A stretch of 64,000 nucleotides of DNA, taken from NCBI RefSeq assembly GCF_025567345.1, contig NZ_JAOQJS010000003.1, positions 248,001 to 312,000 of the forward strand, written 5' to 3'. Each line of letters opens with the position of its first letter. Positions within the stretch are counted from its first letter, which is position 1. A program made the position numbers and the translations under genes. Below, in pieces: positions 1-8,798 of the stretch. Source of the stretch: Coprococcus ammoniilyticus (GTDB lineage: Bacteria; Bacillota; Clostridia; Lachnospirales; Lachnospiraceae). The notes beneath the pieces were generated by a model that saw only the letters and a program-made list of their open reading frames with translations, made no database searches and was not told the DNA's origin.

Positions 1-483
1 AGCACGTGCCGTTGCAAGCGCCGACAGGATCGTAAGTCTGGATACATTCTCGATCGGCACATCCGGACGGAGCAGAAATGTCATGGCTATGCTGGTTCCC
101 TTCGGAGTGCTCCATGCCCTTCCCCTTCTTCCTCGTCCTGCATTCTGTTCGTTTGCAACAAACAACGCTCCGTGTGTTCCATCTGTCTCTCCTGCAAGCT
201 TTGCCCGTATATTTGTGGAATCCGTCTCATCATAATAATACAGTTCTCTTCCGATCACCGATGTCGTGAGCGCTGCCTCTATCTTCTCTTTCGTAACGAT
301 ATCCGGCTCTCCGACCAGACGATAGCCTTTATTATTTACAGCATCTATAATGTAGCCTTCTGCCTTTAAGGCATTGATGTTTTTCCAGACAGCGGTTCTT
401 GAGACACCTAATTTCTCACAGATTGCCTGACCGGATATATAATCACTGCTTGTCCGAAGCAACGCAAGGATTTTTTCTTTCAT
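1..483 (-). CDS. birA: BirA biotin operon repressor / biotin-protein ligase, N-terminal part (runs off left edge)
   Basis: Translating the minus strand from the ATG at 481-483 gives 161 codons open to the window edge, so only the N-terminal half is present. Residues 1-60 form a winged helix-turn-helix (SRTAVWKNINALKAEGY), the DNA-binding part of bifunctional BirA. From about residue 85 the ligase domain begins with DETDSTN and then the biotin/ATP-binding stretch NAGRGRRGRAWSTP. Bifunctional BirA activates biotin to biotinyl-AMP, transfers it to a lysine of carboxylase carrier proteins, and represses biotin genes. Its start lies 3 bp after the stop of the upstream membrane-protein gene, so the two are probably one transcript. 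The family call is firm; whether this copy represses anything cannot be judged here. Confidence 0.93.
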   Translation of the reverse strand, partial: MKEKILALLRTSSDYISGQAICEKLGVSRTAVWKNINALKAEGYIIDAVNNKGYRLVGEPDIVTKEKIEAALTTSVIGRELYYYDETDSTNIRAKLAGETDGTHGALFVANEQNAGRGRRGRAWSTPKGTSIAMTFLLRPDVPIENVSRLTILSALATARA

Positions 484-486
484 GAT

Positions 487-957
487 TTACCTTCTTTCTG
501 TCTCACTTTCCTGATAAATTCCCATCTTCTTTAATAAATGATAATAGATTGCATCGCACTTCTCACGTTTTCCGCTGAACGGCAGTACGAATTGCTCTTT
601 TCCTATATCGATCTTCAATATGTAATATGGCAAATGCGGATCCGGGATGACCAGATTCACATTTGTAATCTTCTCATATGGTGTATGATAAGATTTCTTT
701 CCCTTTTCTATGATCAGTTCATCGTCTTCAAAATGATAGGTCAGATCAAATGCCGATTTTCGAAATGATGATTTCACCAGCACCAGTCCGTATACTCCAA
801 GTGCAAGACCAAATGCCAGCTTAAAAATACGACCACCGGTACTGCCATGGGATTTGATCATCAACAGGATAAATGCTGCTCCGATAACAACAAAAAATAC
901 ACCAACCATCCGGTATGCAATTCTGGTTGCTCTGTTTTTCTTTACGGTATGCTGCAT
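487..957 (-). CDS. Small two-TM membrane protein of unknown function
   Basis: This 156-residue protein is not recognised by name. Residues about 15-33 (GVFFVVIGAAFILLMI) and 45-62 (LAFGLALGVYGLVLV) look like two membrane segments. The rest is a soluble domain of about 90 residues rich in beta-strand pattern (FDLTYHFEDDELIIEKGKK, then ILKIDIGKEQFVLPF), which resembles the PH-like folds attached to short membrane hairpins in Gram-positive bacteria. The resemblance is by pattern only. It lies directly upstream of birA on the same strand with 3 bp between stop and start, and a promoter-like sequence precedes it, so it is probably the first gene of that transcript. No catalytic motif is visible. 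Confidence 0.75.
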   Translation of the reverse strand: MQHTVKKNRATRIAYRMVGVFFVVIGAAFILLMIKSHGSTGGRIFKLAFGLALGVYGLVLVKSSFRKSAFDLTYHFEDDELIIEKGKKSYHTPYEKITNVNLVIPDPHLPYYILKIDIGKEQFVLPFSGKREKCDAIYYHLLKKMGIYQESETERR

Positions 958-995
958 GTGTTTTCCTCGTTCTTTCTATATATTTTCTGTTCTCT

Positions 996-1024
996 ATTAT
1001 ATTTTCTACAGTCATAAAAAGCAA
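996..1024 (-). promoter_or_regulatory. Predicted sigma-A promoter for the membrane protein-birA transcript
   Basis: On the minus strand TTGCTT (1019-1024) and TATAAT (996-1001) are separated by 17 bp. The -10 box is perfect and the -35 box is weak. It lies about 40 bp upstream of the start at 957. Confidence 0.5.
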
Positions 1025-1137
1025 GCCGGAGTAAACATGACATTTTGCACTAAAACCCCCGACAAAAAACATGATTTTTACCAGATTGATTTTTCTTATA
1101 AAAAGAAGTAATATCCAGTATGCATTTAGAATATGGA

Positions 1138-1377
1138 AGTCGTTGCGGGCAGTTTATTTAATAGAATCATACGACTTGCCAATACAGGGACATTTGAGTC
1201 CGCCGGTACTCACATTTTGCACTTAGTGAGTGCTCGCACGAACTTAGAGCAAAAGCGCACCCTTGTGGTGCGATGGCGCATAAGCGGCATCTTAGTACCG
1301 CTGCAGGACTCAACGAGCGGAAGCGTTCCCTGTTGGCAATGTCAGTATGATTCGTAAATAAACTGTTCGCAACGACT
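1138..1377. repeat. Long palindromic intergenic element, family 2, copy a
   Basis: About 240 bp between divergent genes. The outer arms are complementary: GTCGTTGCGGGCAGTTTATT at the left matches the reverse complement of the right end (GTCGTTGCGAACAGTTTATT). Complementarity continues inward through GAATCATAC and TTGCCAA/CAGGGA. Inside are nested smaller hairpins, including GCGCACC/GGTGCG and GGTACT/AGTACC. The inner part, from about 1190 to 1315, is closely matched in reverse orientation at about 45330-45440, while the outer arms are not. There is no convincing coding content. The right arm ends about 10 bp before the Shine-Dalgarno of the MATE gene, so it may affect that gene's expression. 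Confidence 0.8.
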
Positions 1378-1402
1378 AAACTAACACAAGGAGGTAAAAT
1401 CA

Positions 1403-2806
1403 TTGAAAAACTTACTGAAAAAAATTAACGGTTCCAAGGATCTGACTGAAGGCAATCCTATGAAACTGATCTTGAACTTTGGACTGCCATTATTATTTGG
1501 GCTTTTATTCCAGCAATTTTATAACATGGTCGATACAATCATCGTTGGTAAATTTCTGGGTGTCGATGCACTTGCAGCCGTCGGCTCAACCGGATCGATC
1601 AACTTTATGATACTCGGTTTCTGCATCGGTATCTGCAATGGTTTTGCCATCCCGGTTGCTCAGGTCTTTGGAGCAAAGGACACTGATAATATGAAGAAAT
1701 ACATTACAAACTGTGTCTGGGCTTCGATCTTCTTCGCTGCCGTTATGACAGTTGCAGTCGGAATTCTTACCAGAAATATTCTGATCTGGATGAAGACACC
1801 GGACAGCATCCTGGATCAGGCATTTATCTACATATTTATTATATTTATGGGAATACCTGCAACCTTCCTTTATAATATGGTTTCCGGTATCCTGCGTTCT
1901 CTCGGCGACAGTGTAACCCCTGTTGTCTGTCTGATCGCATCCTCCCTGTTAAATATCGTACTGGATATCCTGTTAGTTCGTCCGATGGGTGTCGCCGGTG
2001 CTGCTGTTGCAACCGTTGTTGCACAGGCAATCTCCGGTGTCGGCTGTCTGATCTATATGTGTAAGAAGCTTGGATATCTTCATTTTACAAAACAGGACTG
2101 GGCATTTAGTATGCGCCACTGTCTGACCTTATGCGGTATGGGTGTTCCGATGGGGCTTCAGTACTCGATCACAGCGATCGGCAGTGTTATTCTTCAGGCT
2201 GCAGTTAATTCGATGGGCGAATCCGTTATCGCTGCCGTATCCGCCGGAACAAAGATCTCCATGTTCCTCTGCTGTCCGTTTGATGCCATGGGATCGACAA
2301 TGGCAACCTACGGCGGACAAAATGTCGGTGCTAAGAAAATGGATCGTGTGGATGCCGGCTTAAAGGCATGTATCAAACTCGGTATCGCCTATGCGATTCT
2401 TGCATTTGTATTTATCCTGTTATTTGGCAAGAATCTGGCACTGCTCTTCCTGGATGCAGAAGAGACAGAGATCATCAAGCTTGTATATTATTTCCTGCTT
2501 GGCAACTCAGGAGCTTACATCCTGCTTGCCCTTGTAAATATCGTCCGGTTTATGATTCAGGGGCTCGGCTATTCCGCCTTTGCCGTTATCGCAGGTATCT
2601 GTGAAATGGTTGCCCGTACGATCGCAGGCTTTATCCTGGTACCAAAATTCGGTTATGTCTTTGTAGCACTCGGCAGTCCGCTCGCATGGATATTTGCAGA
2701 TATCTTCCTGATTCCTGCCTATATCTATGTTGTAAAACGTCTTCGCCGCAAGTTCGGTCAGGAGACCCCGGCGATGCTGAAGCGTTGTCAAAAGAGCCTT
2801 GCATAA
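1403..2806 (+). CDS. MATE family efflux transporter
   Basis: This 467-residue polytopic protein has about 12 hydrophobic segments. Two homologous halves each open with the MATE pattern: NFGLPLLFGLLFQQFYNMVD near residue 28, then a second half with GVPMGLQYSITAIGS near 250. The family uses Na+ or H+ gradients to export cationic drugs, dyes or metabolites; the substrate cannot be read from sequence. The start is a TTG codon chosen because AAGGAGG lies 8 bp upstream and no ATG fits. The gene stands alone, divergent from the birA unit, immediately downstream of a long palindromic repeat, and ends in a terminator hairpin. Length and halves are normal for the family. Confidence 0.93.
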   Translation: MKNLLKKINGSKDLTEGNPMKLILNFGLPLLFGLLFQQFYNMVDTIIVGKFLGVDALAAVGSTGSINFMILGFCIGICNGFAIPVAQVFGAKDTDNMKKYITNCVWASIFFAAVMTVAVGILTRNILIWMKTPDSILDQAFIYIFIIFMGIPATFLYNMVSGILRSLGDSVTPVVCLIASSLLNIVLDILLVRPMGVAGAAVATVVAQAISGVGCLIYMCKKLGYLHFTKQDWAFSMRHCLTLCGMGVPMGLQYSITAIGSVILQAAVNSMGESVIAAVSAGTKISMFLCCPFDAMGSTMATYGGQNVGAKKMDRVDAGLKACIKLGIAYAILAFVFILLFGKNLALLFLDAEETEIIKLVYYFLLGNSGAYILLALVNIVRFMIQGLGYSAFAVIAGICEMVARTIAGFILVPKFGYVFVALGSPLAWIFADIFLIPAYIYVVKRLRRKFGQETPAMLKRCQKSLA

Positions 2807-2807
2807 A

Positions 2808-2859
2808 AAAATAGCGATGATGGATTTGTACAAACAAATGCTGTCGTCGCTATTTTTTT
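2808..2859 (+). terminator. Rho-independent terminator after MATE gene
   Basis: AAATAGCGATGA pairs with TCGTCGCTATTT and is followed by a run of T on the plus strand, directly after the stop at 2806. A-runs on the other side could let it act in both directions. Confidence 0.8.
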
Positions 2860-2881
2860 GATACAGTTTTTTCACACAATT

Positions 2882-2945
2882 AAAAAATCCATACCGGCAA
2901 CATATATATTCACTCAAATACATTTGCTGCCAGTATGGATTTTCT
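2882..2945 (-). terminator. Rho-independent terminator after purA
   Basis: On the minus strand AAAATCCATACTGGCAGCAA pairs with the segment reading TTGCCGGTATGGATTTTTT, ending in a T run. It lies 18 bp past the purA stop. Confidence 0.8.
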
Positions 2946-2962
2946 TTTTTAATTCTTATTCT

Positions 2963-4246
2963 TTATTTATTTCTGTAGATAATGTCGGTTCTCTTTGGTC
3001 CGTTTGAAACCATAGTGATCGGATATCCGATATGTTTCTCAATGAACTCAATGTAGTTTCTGCAGTTCTCCGGAAGATCTTCGTAGTTCTTGATACCACG
3101 GATATCTGTCTTCCATCCCGGCAGAACCTCATATACAGGCTTTGCTTTCTTTAACTTAGCTGTTGTAGGGAAGTCTGTTGTTACTTCACCATCGATATCG
3201 TATCCGACACATACAGGAATCTCATCCAGATAACCCAGTACATCAAGTACGGTAAATGCTACATCTGTTGTTCCCTGCATACGGCAGCCATACTTGGAAG
3301 CTACACAGTCGAACCATCCCATACGTCTTGGACGTCCGGTTGTTGCACCGTACTCACCGCCATCACCACCACGACGTCTTAACTCATCTGCTTCATCTCC
3401 GAAGATCTCGCTGACGAACTCACCGGCACCTACAGCACTTGAATATGCCTTTACTACTGTTACGATCTGCTTGATCTCATATGGAGGAATACCGGCACCG
3501 ATCGCACCATAAGCAGCCAGTGTGGATGATGATGTAACCATAGGGTAAATACCATGATCCGGATCCTTTAATGTTCCGAGCTGACCTTCTAACAGAATTG
3601 TCTTGCCTGCTTTGATCGCTTCATGGAGATATGCGGATACATCACATACATATGGCTCTACGATAGCCTTGTACTCCATCAATGTTTCATATACTTCATC
3701 TACTGTAAGAAGTGGCTTCTTATACAGATACTCAAGCAGAACATTCTTGGATGCGATAACTCTGCTGATCTTATCCTTCAATTCTTCCTCTGTGTCAAAC
3801 AGTTCGCTTACCTGGAAACCGATCTTTGCATATTTGTCTGAATAGAATGGTGCGATACCTGACTTTGTAGATCCGAATGACTTACCGGCCAGTCTCTCCT
3901 CCTCGTACTCATCAAACAGAATATGATATGGCATAACCATCTGTGCTCTGTCTGAGATCAGGATCTTTGGCATTGGAACTCCCTTTTCTACGATGCTGTT
4001 CAGCTCTTTGAACAGAACCGGGATATTTAATGCTACACCATTTCCGATAACACTTGTTGTATGATCATAGAAACAACCGGACGGAAGTGTATGCAATGCA
4101 AATTTACCATAGTCATTTACAATTGTGTGACCTGCATTTGCACCACCCTGAAATCTGACAATAATATCAGATGTTTCCGCCAGCATATCTGTTATTTTAC
4201 CTTTTCCTTCGTCGCCCCAGTTGGCTCCGACAACCGCTCTTACCAT
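2963..4246 (-). CDS. purA: Adenylosuccinate synthetase
   Basis: PurA joins IMP and aspartate with GTP to make adenylosuccinate, the first committed step to AMP. The 427-residue length is typical. The N-terminus carries the signature GANWGDEGKGKITD at about residues 7-20, with the catalytic Asp and the GTP-loop glycines. A second P-loop-like stretch, FQGGANAGHT, follows at about 33, and the family motif GRPRRMGWFDCV lies near residue 305. It is a single gene with its own promoter and terminator, divergent from a LysR-type regulator across a 317-bp AT-rich gap. purB, which acts next on its product, is only 1.5 kb away on the same strand but on the far side of the regulator. Confidence 0.97.
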   Translation of the reverse strand: MVRAVVGANWGDEGKGKITDMLAETSDIIVRFQGGANAGHTIVNDYGKFALHTLPSGCFYDHTTSVIGNGVALNIPVLFKELNSIVEKGVPMPKILISDRAQMVMPYHILFDEYEEERLAGKSFGSTKSGIAPFYSDKYAKIGFQVSELFDTEEELKDKISRVIASKNVLLEYLYKKPLLTVDEVYETLMEYKAIVEPYVCDVSAYLHEAIKAGKTILLEGQLGTLKDPDHGIYPMVTSSSTLAAYGAIGAGIPPYEIKQIVTVVKAYSSAVGAGEFVSEIFGDEADELRRRGGDGGEYGATTGRPRRMGWFDCVASKYGCRMQGTTDVAFTVLDVLGYLDEIPVCVGYDIDGEVTTDFPTTAKLKKAKPVYEVLPGWKTDIRGIKNYEDLPENCRNYIEFIEKHIGYPITMVSNGPKRTDIIYRNK

Positions 4247-4314
4247 ATTTTTATCCTCGCTTTCATGGCATTTTTCCGGAAATATCTTCCGAAATTGAAC
4301 TCAATTACTTTTAC

Positions 4315-4342
4315 ATTATAGCATGTATGTATTATAAGTAAA
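4315..4342 (-). promoter_or_regulatory. Predicted purA promoter
   Basis: On the minus strand TATAAT (4315-4320) lies 16 bp downstream of TTTACT (4337-4342). The -10 is perfect and the -35 matches 4 of 6. No purine riboswitch aptamer is recognisable between it and the purA start. Confidence 0.5.
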
Positions 4343-4450
4343 ATCGATATTAATTATATATAGCATAAGTAGTGCTTATATTTATTCTTTACAAATACAC
4401 CGGTTCGGTTTACACTTTAAATATAGCGATTAGTATAACTGCATTTCTAT

Positions 4451-4507
4451 ATTTGATATCGTGTATACATCATTTGATATACATATACCCGATATATGCA
4501 TATGCAT
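4451..4507. promoter_or_regulatory. Candidate LysR operator region between purA and the LysR gene
   Basis: Two direct repeats ATTTGATAT (4451-4459 and 4472-4480) are 21 bp apart, two helical turns. A perfect palindrome ATGCATATGCAT lies at 4496-4507, about 57 bp before the LysR start. This arrangement suits a LysR-type regulator that binds near its own promoter. The assignment is inference from spacing and symmetry. Confidence 0.4.
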
Positions 4508-4563
4508 GACCTTAATAACGTTTTTACAATTATCTGTAATAAAATTAACCGGGAGTTTCGACT

Positions 4564-5442
4564 ATGAATATTAATTATGAATATTATAAGATCTTCTACT
4601 ATGTGGCAAAGACAGCGAGTATCTCTGCTGCCGCCAAAGAGCTGTGCGTATCCCAGCCCGCTGTCAGTCAGGCGGTCAAATCTTTAGAACAGGCAATCGG
4701 TATCAACCTGTTTATCCGGACGAAAAAAGGTGTATCCCTGACAGGTGCAGGCGAACTTCTCTACAAACATGTAGCCGAAGGATACGAGGCAATCTCCATG
4801 GGCGAACAGCAGCTTGCCCGACTGATGCACTTAGAAACCGGCGAGATCCGGATCGGAGCCAGTGATATGACACTCCAGTTCTATCTGCTTCCGCATCTCG
4901 AACGCTTCCACCAGCTCTATCCCGGCATCAAGGTACATGTAACAAATGCTCCGACCCCAAGTACGATCGACCATTTATTTGCAAATAACATTGACTTCGG
5001 TATCGTTACAACTCCTCTCCCACAGAATCCGAATATGGAGATTCGAAACGCGCGTGAGATCGAAGATATCTTTATAGCCGGTCCAAGATTTAACGACCTG
5101 AAAGGTAAAGTTCTCGACTATCCGGATCTGCAAAAGCTTCCGATCATCTGTCTGGAAAATGACACCAGCACAAGAGCCTATGTGGATCAGTTTCTTGCAC
5201 ATGAAGGCGTCACGCTGACCCCTGAATTCGAACTTGCAACCAGTGATATGATCGCACAGTTTGCAAAGAGGAACCTTGGAATCGGATCGATCGTGGCCGA
5301 CTTTGCCGGTGACTATATTGACCGTGGTGAGATCTTCCGGTTAAATTTCAAGAAGCACATTCCCAAGCGGAACATGTGCATCATCAGCGACCGCAGACGT
5401 GGCATGAGCATCGCCGCTATGAAGTTGATGGAATTGCTGTAG
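4564..5442 (+). CDS. LysR family transcriptional regulator
   Basis: At 292 residues this has the standard LysR length. The winged helix-turn-helix is at residues 1-60 (YYVAKTASISAAAKELCVSQ then PAVSQAVKSLEQAIG), followed by the linker helix and an inducer-binding domain of two lobes starting at about residue 90 (GEIRIGASDMTLQFYLLPHL). These proteins are tetrameric DNA-binding activators or repressors that respond to a small metabolite. The ligand is not identifiable here. The start codon follows GGGAG. The gene is divergent from purA, and repeated and palindromic motifs in the shared gap could be its operator, but purA is not an established LysR target. The downstream side is a long palindromic element. 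Confidence 0.93.
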   Translation: MNINYEYYKIFYYVAKTASISAAAKELCVSQPAVSQAVKSLEQAIGINLFIRTKKGVSLTGAGELLYKHVAEGYEAISMGEQQLARLMHLETGEIRIGASDMTLQFYLLPHLERFHQLYPGIKVHVTNAPTPSTIDHLFANNIDFGIVTTPLPQNPNMEIRNAREIEDIFIAGPRFNDLKGKVLDYPDLQKLPIICLENDTSTRAYVDQFLAHEGVTLTPEFELATSDMIAQFAKRNLGIGSIVADFAGDYIDRGEIFRLNFKKHIPKRNMCIISDRRRGMSIAAMKLMELL

Positions 5443-5518
5443 CTTTCCTGTCATCCGATAATTGGTCCTTTAACTGTTAATGAACTTCTGAGCTATATTG
5501 ATTATAACGCTATAACAA

Positions 5519-5732
5519 AATATCACATGAATTAATCAGGGATGCATATCCCCTTGTAATGACATTGTGAGGATTTCGTTATGAAGTGCACATTACCAGT
5601 AAATGCGAGTGCTTGTTTGAGCCGAAGGCGAGTTAGCACAAGAGCATTTACGAATCAGGTATGTGCACTGAATAGAAACCACAACACGTCATTACAGGGG
5701 GATATGCATCCCTAATTGATTCATGTGATATT
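5519..5732. repeat. Long palindromic intergenic element, family 1, copy a
   Basis: About 214 bp between the convergent LysR and purB genes. The left arm AATATCACATGAATTAATCA mirrors the right arm, whose reverse complement begins AATATCACATGAATCAATTA, and pairing continues through GGGATGCATATCCCC and TGTAATGAC. An asymmetric internal loop has the family-conserved sides TTTCGTTATGA and GAATAGAAAC. A second stem, AGTGCACAT/ATGTGCACT, and a branched tip with a GAGCC-GAAG-GCGAG-type hairpin follow. Weaker complementarity extends outward into the last codons of purB at 5739-5752. No gene is seen in the gap. Confidence 0.85.
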
Positions 5733-5738
5733 TAACTT

Positions 5739-7190
5739 TTATACGTTGATCTCAGCGGTCATGCCAAGTATGTCTTTATTTGCATCAAGTACCGGCTTTA
5801 CAACCTCTGTGATGAATTCCTCGGTCTGCTCCGGTGCGCGTCCGACAAAGTTCTTTGGCTCAAGGATGGCTTCGATCTCTTCCTTGGTCATGCCAAATGC
5901 AGGATCTGCTGCGATCAGATCAACAAGGTTATTTTCCTTGCCCTCTTTCTTTACAGTTGCGCCTGCCTGCATGGAGTATTCACGGATAAGCTCATGCAGC
6001 TCCTGACGATTGCCGCCACGTTTTACAGCATCCATCATGATATTCTCAGTTGCCATAAACGGAATCTCCTTCATGAATCTCTGATAGATAACCTTATCAT
6101 ATACAACCAGACCATCTACAACATTCAGATACAGGTCTAAGATACCGTCGATCGCAAGAAATGCTTCCGGAACAGATACACGCTTGTTTGCGGAATCATC
6201 CAGTGTTCTCTCAAACCACTGTGTTGCTGCTGTAAATGCAGGATTTAATGCATCAGCCATAACGTAGTTTGATAAAGATGCAATTCTCTCACTTCTCATC
6301 GGATTTCTCTTATATGCCATTGCTGATGAACCGATCTGGTTCTTTTCAAATGGCTCCTCGATTTCTTTTAAATGCTGTAACAGACGGATATCATTTGAGA
6401 ACTTATGTGCACTCTGTGCGATACCGGAAAGTACATTTAACACTCTGGAATCTACCTTACGGGAATAAGTCTGTCCGGATACAGGATAGCATGCTTCAAA
6501 TCCCATCTTCTCTGCGATCTTCTTATCGATCTGACGAACCTTCTCATGATCTCCGTTAAAGAGCTCTAAGAAGCTTGCCTGTGTTCCTGTTGTTCCCTTA
6601 CATCCCAGGAGCTTCTGCTGACCGATCATGTAATCCAGATCAGACAGATCCAACATCAGTTCCTGAAGCCATAAAGTTGCACGCTTACCAACAGTTGTTG
6701 GCTGTGCAGGCTGGAAATGGGTAAATGCCAGTGTCGGCAGATCTTTATATTCCATAGCGAACTTGGACAGTTCGTTGATCACATTTAATAATTTCTTTCT
6801 GACAAGCTTCATAGCCTCTGTCATAACGATAACATCTGTGTTATCACCAACATAGCAGCTTGTTGCTCCCAGATGGATGATGCCGGCAGCCTTTGGACAC
6901 TGAACGCCGTATGCATATACATGGCTCATAACATCATGACGAACCATCTTCTCACGCTCTTTTGCTACATCATAATTGATGTCCTCTGCATGTGCCTTTA
7001 ACTCATCGATCTGCTCCTGTGAGATAACCGGCTTGCCGTTTTCAGAAAGGCCGAGTTCATACTCCGTTTCTGCAAGGGCGATCCATAATTTTCTCCATGT
7101 CTTAAACTTCTTATCCGGAGAGAAAATATACTGCATTTCTTTACTTGCATATCTCTCGCAGAATGGGCTTGTGTATCTGTCTGTACTCAT
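5739..7190 (-). CDS. purB: Adenylosuccinate lyase
   Basis: PurB cleaves SAICAR to AICAR and adenylosuccinate to AMP, releasing fumarate both times. The 483-residue protein belongs to the fumarase/aspartase superfamily. The superfamily signature GSSAMAYKRNPMRSERI sits at about residue 288, with the catalytic Ser in its flexible loop. Earlier conserved regions include HLGATSCYVGDNTD near 106 and the all-helical core with TGTQASFLELFNGD near 203. It lies 21 bp upstream of nothing but a spacer after purF on the same strand, so purF-purB is a probable two-gene transcript. The stop codon and last codons form part of the outer arm of the adjacent palindromic element. Confidence 0.97.
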   Translation of the reverse strand: MSTDRYTSPFCERYASKEMQYIFSPDKKFKTWRKLWIALAETEYELGLSENGKPVISQEQIDELKAHAEDINYDVAKEREKMVRHDVMSHVYAYGVQCPKAAGIIHLGATSCYVGDNTDVIVMTEAMKLVRKKLLNVINELSKFAMEYKDLPTLAFTHFQPAQPTTVGKRATLWLQELMLDLSDLDYMIGQQKLLGCKGTTGTQASFLELFNGDHEKVRQIDKKIAEKMGFEACYPVSGQTYSRKVDSRVLNVLSGIAQSAHKFSNDIRLLQHLKEIEEPFEKNQIGSSAMAYKRNPMRSERIASLSNYVMADALNPAFTAATQWFERTLDDSANKRVSVPEAFLAIDGILDLYLNVVDGLVVYDKVIYQRFMKEIPFMATENIMMDAVKRGGNRQELHELIREYSMQAGATVKKEGKENNLVDLIAADPAFGMTKEEIEAILEPKNFVGRAPEQTEEFITEVVKPVLDANKDILGMTAEINV

Positions 7191-7211
7191 TTTTACCTCT
7201 CCTGTATTTCT

Positions 7212-8687
7212 TTATTTTACTTTTGAATCTTCACCGCGTTTGAAATCCTCATGTTCTCCACGGATATCTTCCTTTGGTGGCTCCATCGGATATTCCCCTG
7301 TAAAGCAGCCGTGGCAGTACTGTCTTCCACCGGAGATCTCTACCAGCCGCTCCTTGCGAAGATAAGCAAGGGAATCGGCGCCGATGATCTTGCAGATCTC
7401 ATCAACCGAACGGTTATATGCGATCAACTGCTCTCTGTCCGGGATATCCGTTCCAAAATAACAAGGATATAAGAACGGAGGCGAACTGATCCTTACATGA
7501 ACTTCCTTTGCGCCAGCCTCGCGAAGCATTCCTACGATACGGTCTGAGGTTGTACCTCTGACAATGGAATCATCGATCATAATGATACGCTTACCCTTTA
7601 CCGCTTCTTTTAATACATTTAACTTCACGCGGACACTGGACTCTCTCTGGCTCTGCTGTGGCTTGATGAATGTTCTGCCGACATAGCCATTCTTGACAAA
7701 TGCCGTTCCGTATGGAATGCCGGATTCCAGTGAATATCCCTGAGCTGCTGCATTTCCCGATTCCGGAACACCTACAACCATATCTGCATCTACCGGACTG
7801 TCCTTTGCAAGACATCTTCCCGCGATCAGTCGGGATTCATAGATTCCCATTCCGTCAAATACGGAATCCGGACGGGCAAAATAGATATATTCAAAGATAC
7901 ATCTTGCATGCTTCTCCTGACACATATCCTTATAGGACTGAATACCATACTCAGGCGAAATCGTTACGACTTCTCCGGGCTCTACATCACGGATAAATTC
8001 TGCACCGATCGTATCAAGGGCGCAGCTTTCCGATGCAAGAATATAGGCATTATCACGTTTTCCGATACAGAGCGGACGGAATCCAAATGGATCTCTGGCT
8101 CCGATCAGCTTTCTTGGACTCATTACTACAAGTGAATAAGATCCCTTCACTTTTCTGAGTGCTTTCATAACTGCTTCCTCGGCACTTGCACTGTTCACAC
8201 GTTCTCTTGCGATATGATAAGCAATAACCTCGGAGTCGATCGTCGTCTGGAAGATCGCACCTGTAAGTGCCAGTTCCTTACGAAGCTCCGGCGCATTGAT
8301 CAGATTACCGTTGTGTGCAAGACCAAGTGTACCTTTTACATAGTTTAAGACTAATGGCTGAGCATTTTCTATCGTACTCGCGCCGGCAGTTGAATATCTG
8401 ACATGTCCGACACCGATATTTCCTTTTAATTTCTCAAAGGATTCCGGTGTGTACACCTCGTTTACCAGACCCATGCCCTTCATGGAGCTTACCTTCCCCT
8501 TTGGACCTTCCGTGTCTGATACTGCGATACCACAGCTCTCCTGTCCTCGATGCTGCAATGCAAACAATCCATAATAAATGGAGGTTGCAACATCATTGTT
8601 GTCAAAATCATACATTCCGAAAACACCACATTCTTCATGCATCTTGTCATCATTCTCAAAATAATGGGATCTTATATTCTCGTTCAT
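7212..8687 (-). CDS. purF: Amidophosphoribosyltransferase
   Basis: PurF commits PRPP to purine synthesis by replacing pyrophosphate with ammonia taken from glutamine. The 491-residue protein starts with a short propeptide ending before ECGVFGMYD; removal would expose Cys as the N-terminal nucleophile of the class II glutaminase domain. That domain continues with HRGQESCGIAV and GHVRYSTAG. The C-terminal phosphoribosyltransferase domain has the PRPP loop MIDDSIVRGTT at about residue 365. Cysteines that would ligate an Fe-S cluster in Bacillus-type enzymes appear to be present (for example CHGCF near 455). It is followed by purB after 21 bp. Confidence 0.97.
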   Translation of the reverse strand: MNENIRSHYFENDDKMHEECGVFGMYDFDNNDVATSIYYGLFALQHRGQESCGIAVSDTEGPKGKVSSMKGMGLVNEVYTPESFEKLKGNIGVGHVRYSTAGASTIENAQPLVLNYVKGTLGLAHNGNLINAPELRKELALTGAIFQTTIDSEVIAYHIARERVNSASAEEAVMKALRKVKGSYSLVVMSPRKLIGARDPFGFRPLCIGKRDNAYILASESCALDTIGAEFIRDVEPGEVVTISPEYGIQSYKDMCQEKHARCIFEYIYFARPDSVFDGMGIYESRLIAGRCLAKDSPVDADMVVGVPESGNAAAQGYSLESGIPYGTAFVKNGYVGRTFIKPQQSQRESSVRVKLNVLKEAVKGKRIIMIDDSIVRGTTSDRIVGMLREAGAKEVHVRISSPPFLYPCYFGTDIPDREQLIAYNRSVDEICKIIGADSLAYLRKERLVEISGGRQYCHGCFTGEYPMEPPKEDIRGEHEDFKRGEDSKVK

Positions 8688-8724
8688 GTTTTGCCTCTCG
8701 TATTTTATTTTTTAACACACTAAG

Positions 8725-8753
8725 ACTTTATACGTTTTCTGTTTTTCTGTCAA
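8725..8753 (-). promoter_or_regulatory. Predicted purF-purB promoter
   Basis: On the minus strand a perfect TTGACA (8748-8753) is followed after 17 bp by TAAAGT (8725-8730), about 40 bp from the purF start. No purine aptamer is apparent in the short leader. Confidence 0.5.
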
Positions 8754-8798
8754 TGTTGGAATGTGAAAAATTATTCCGGAAATTAACAGCCATTTTCT

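Noticed and set aside
1133..1357. 74-codon frame in the gap before the MATE gene
   Set aside because: It lies wholly inside a palindromic repeat element. Its apparent coding comes from the repeat and the frame is not kept in the second copy.
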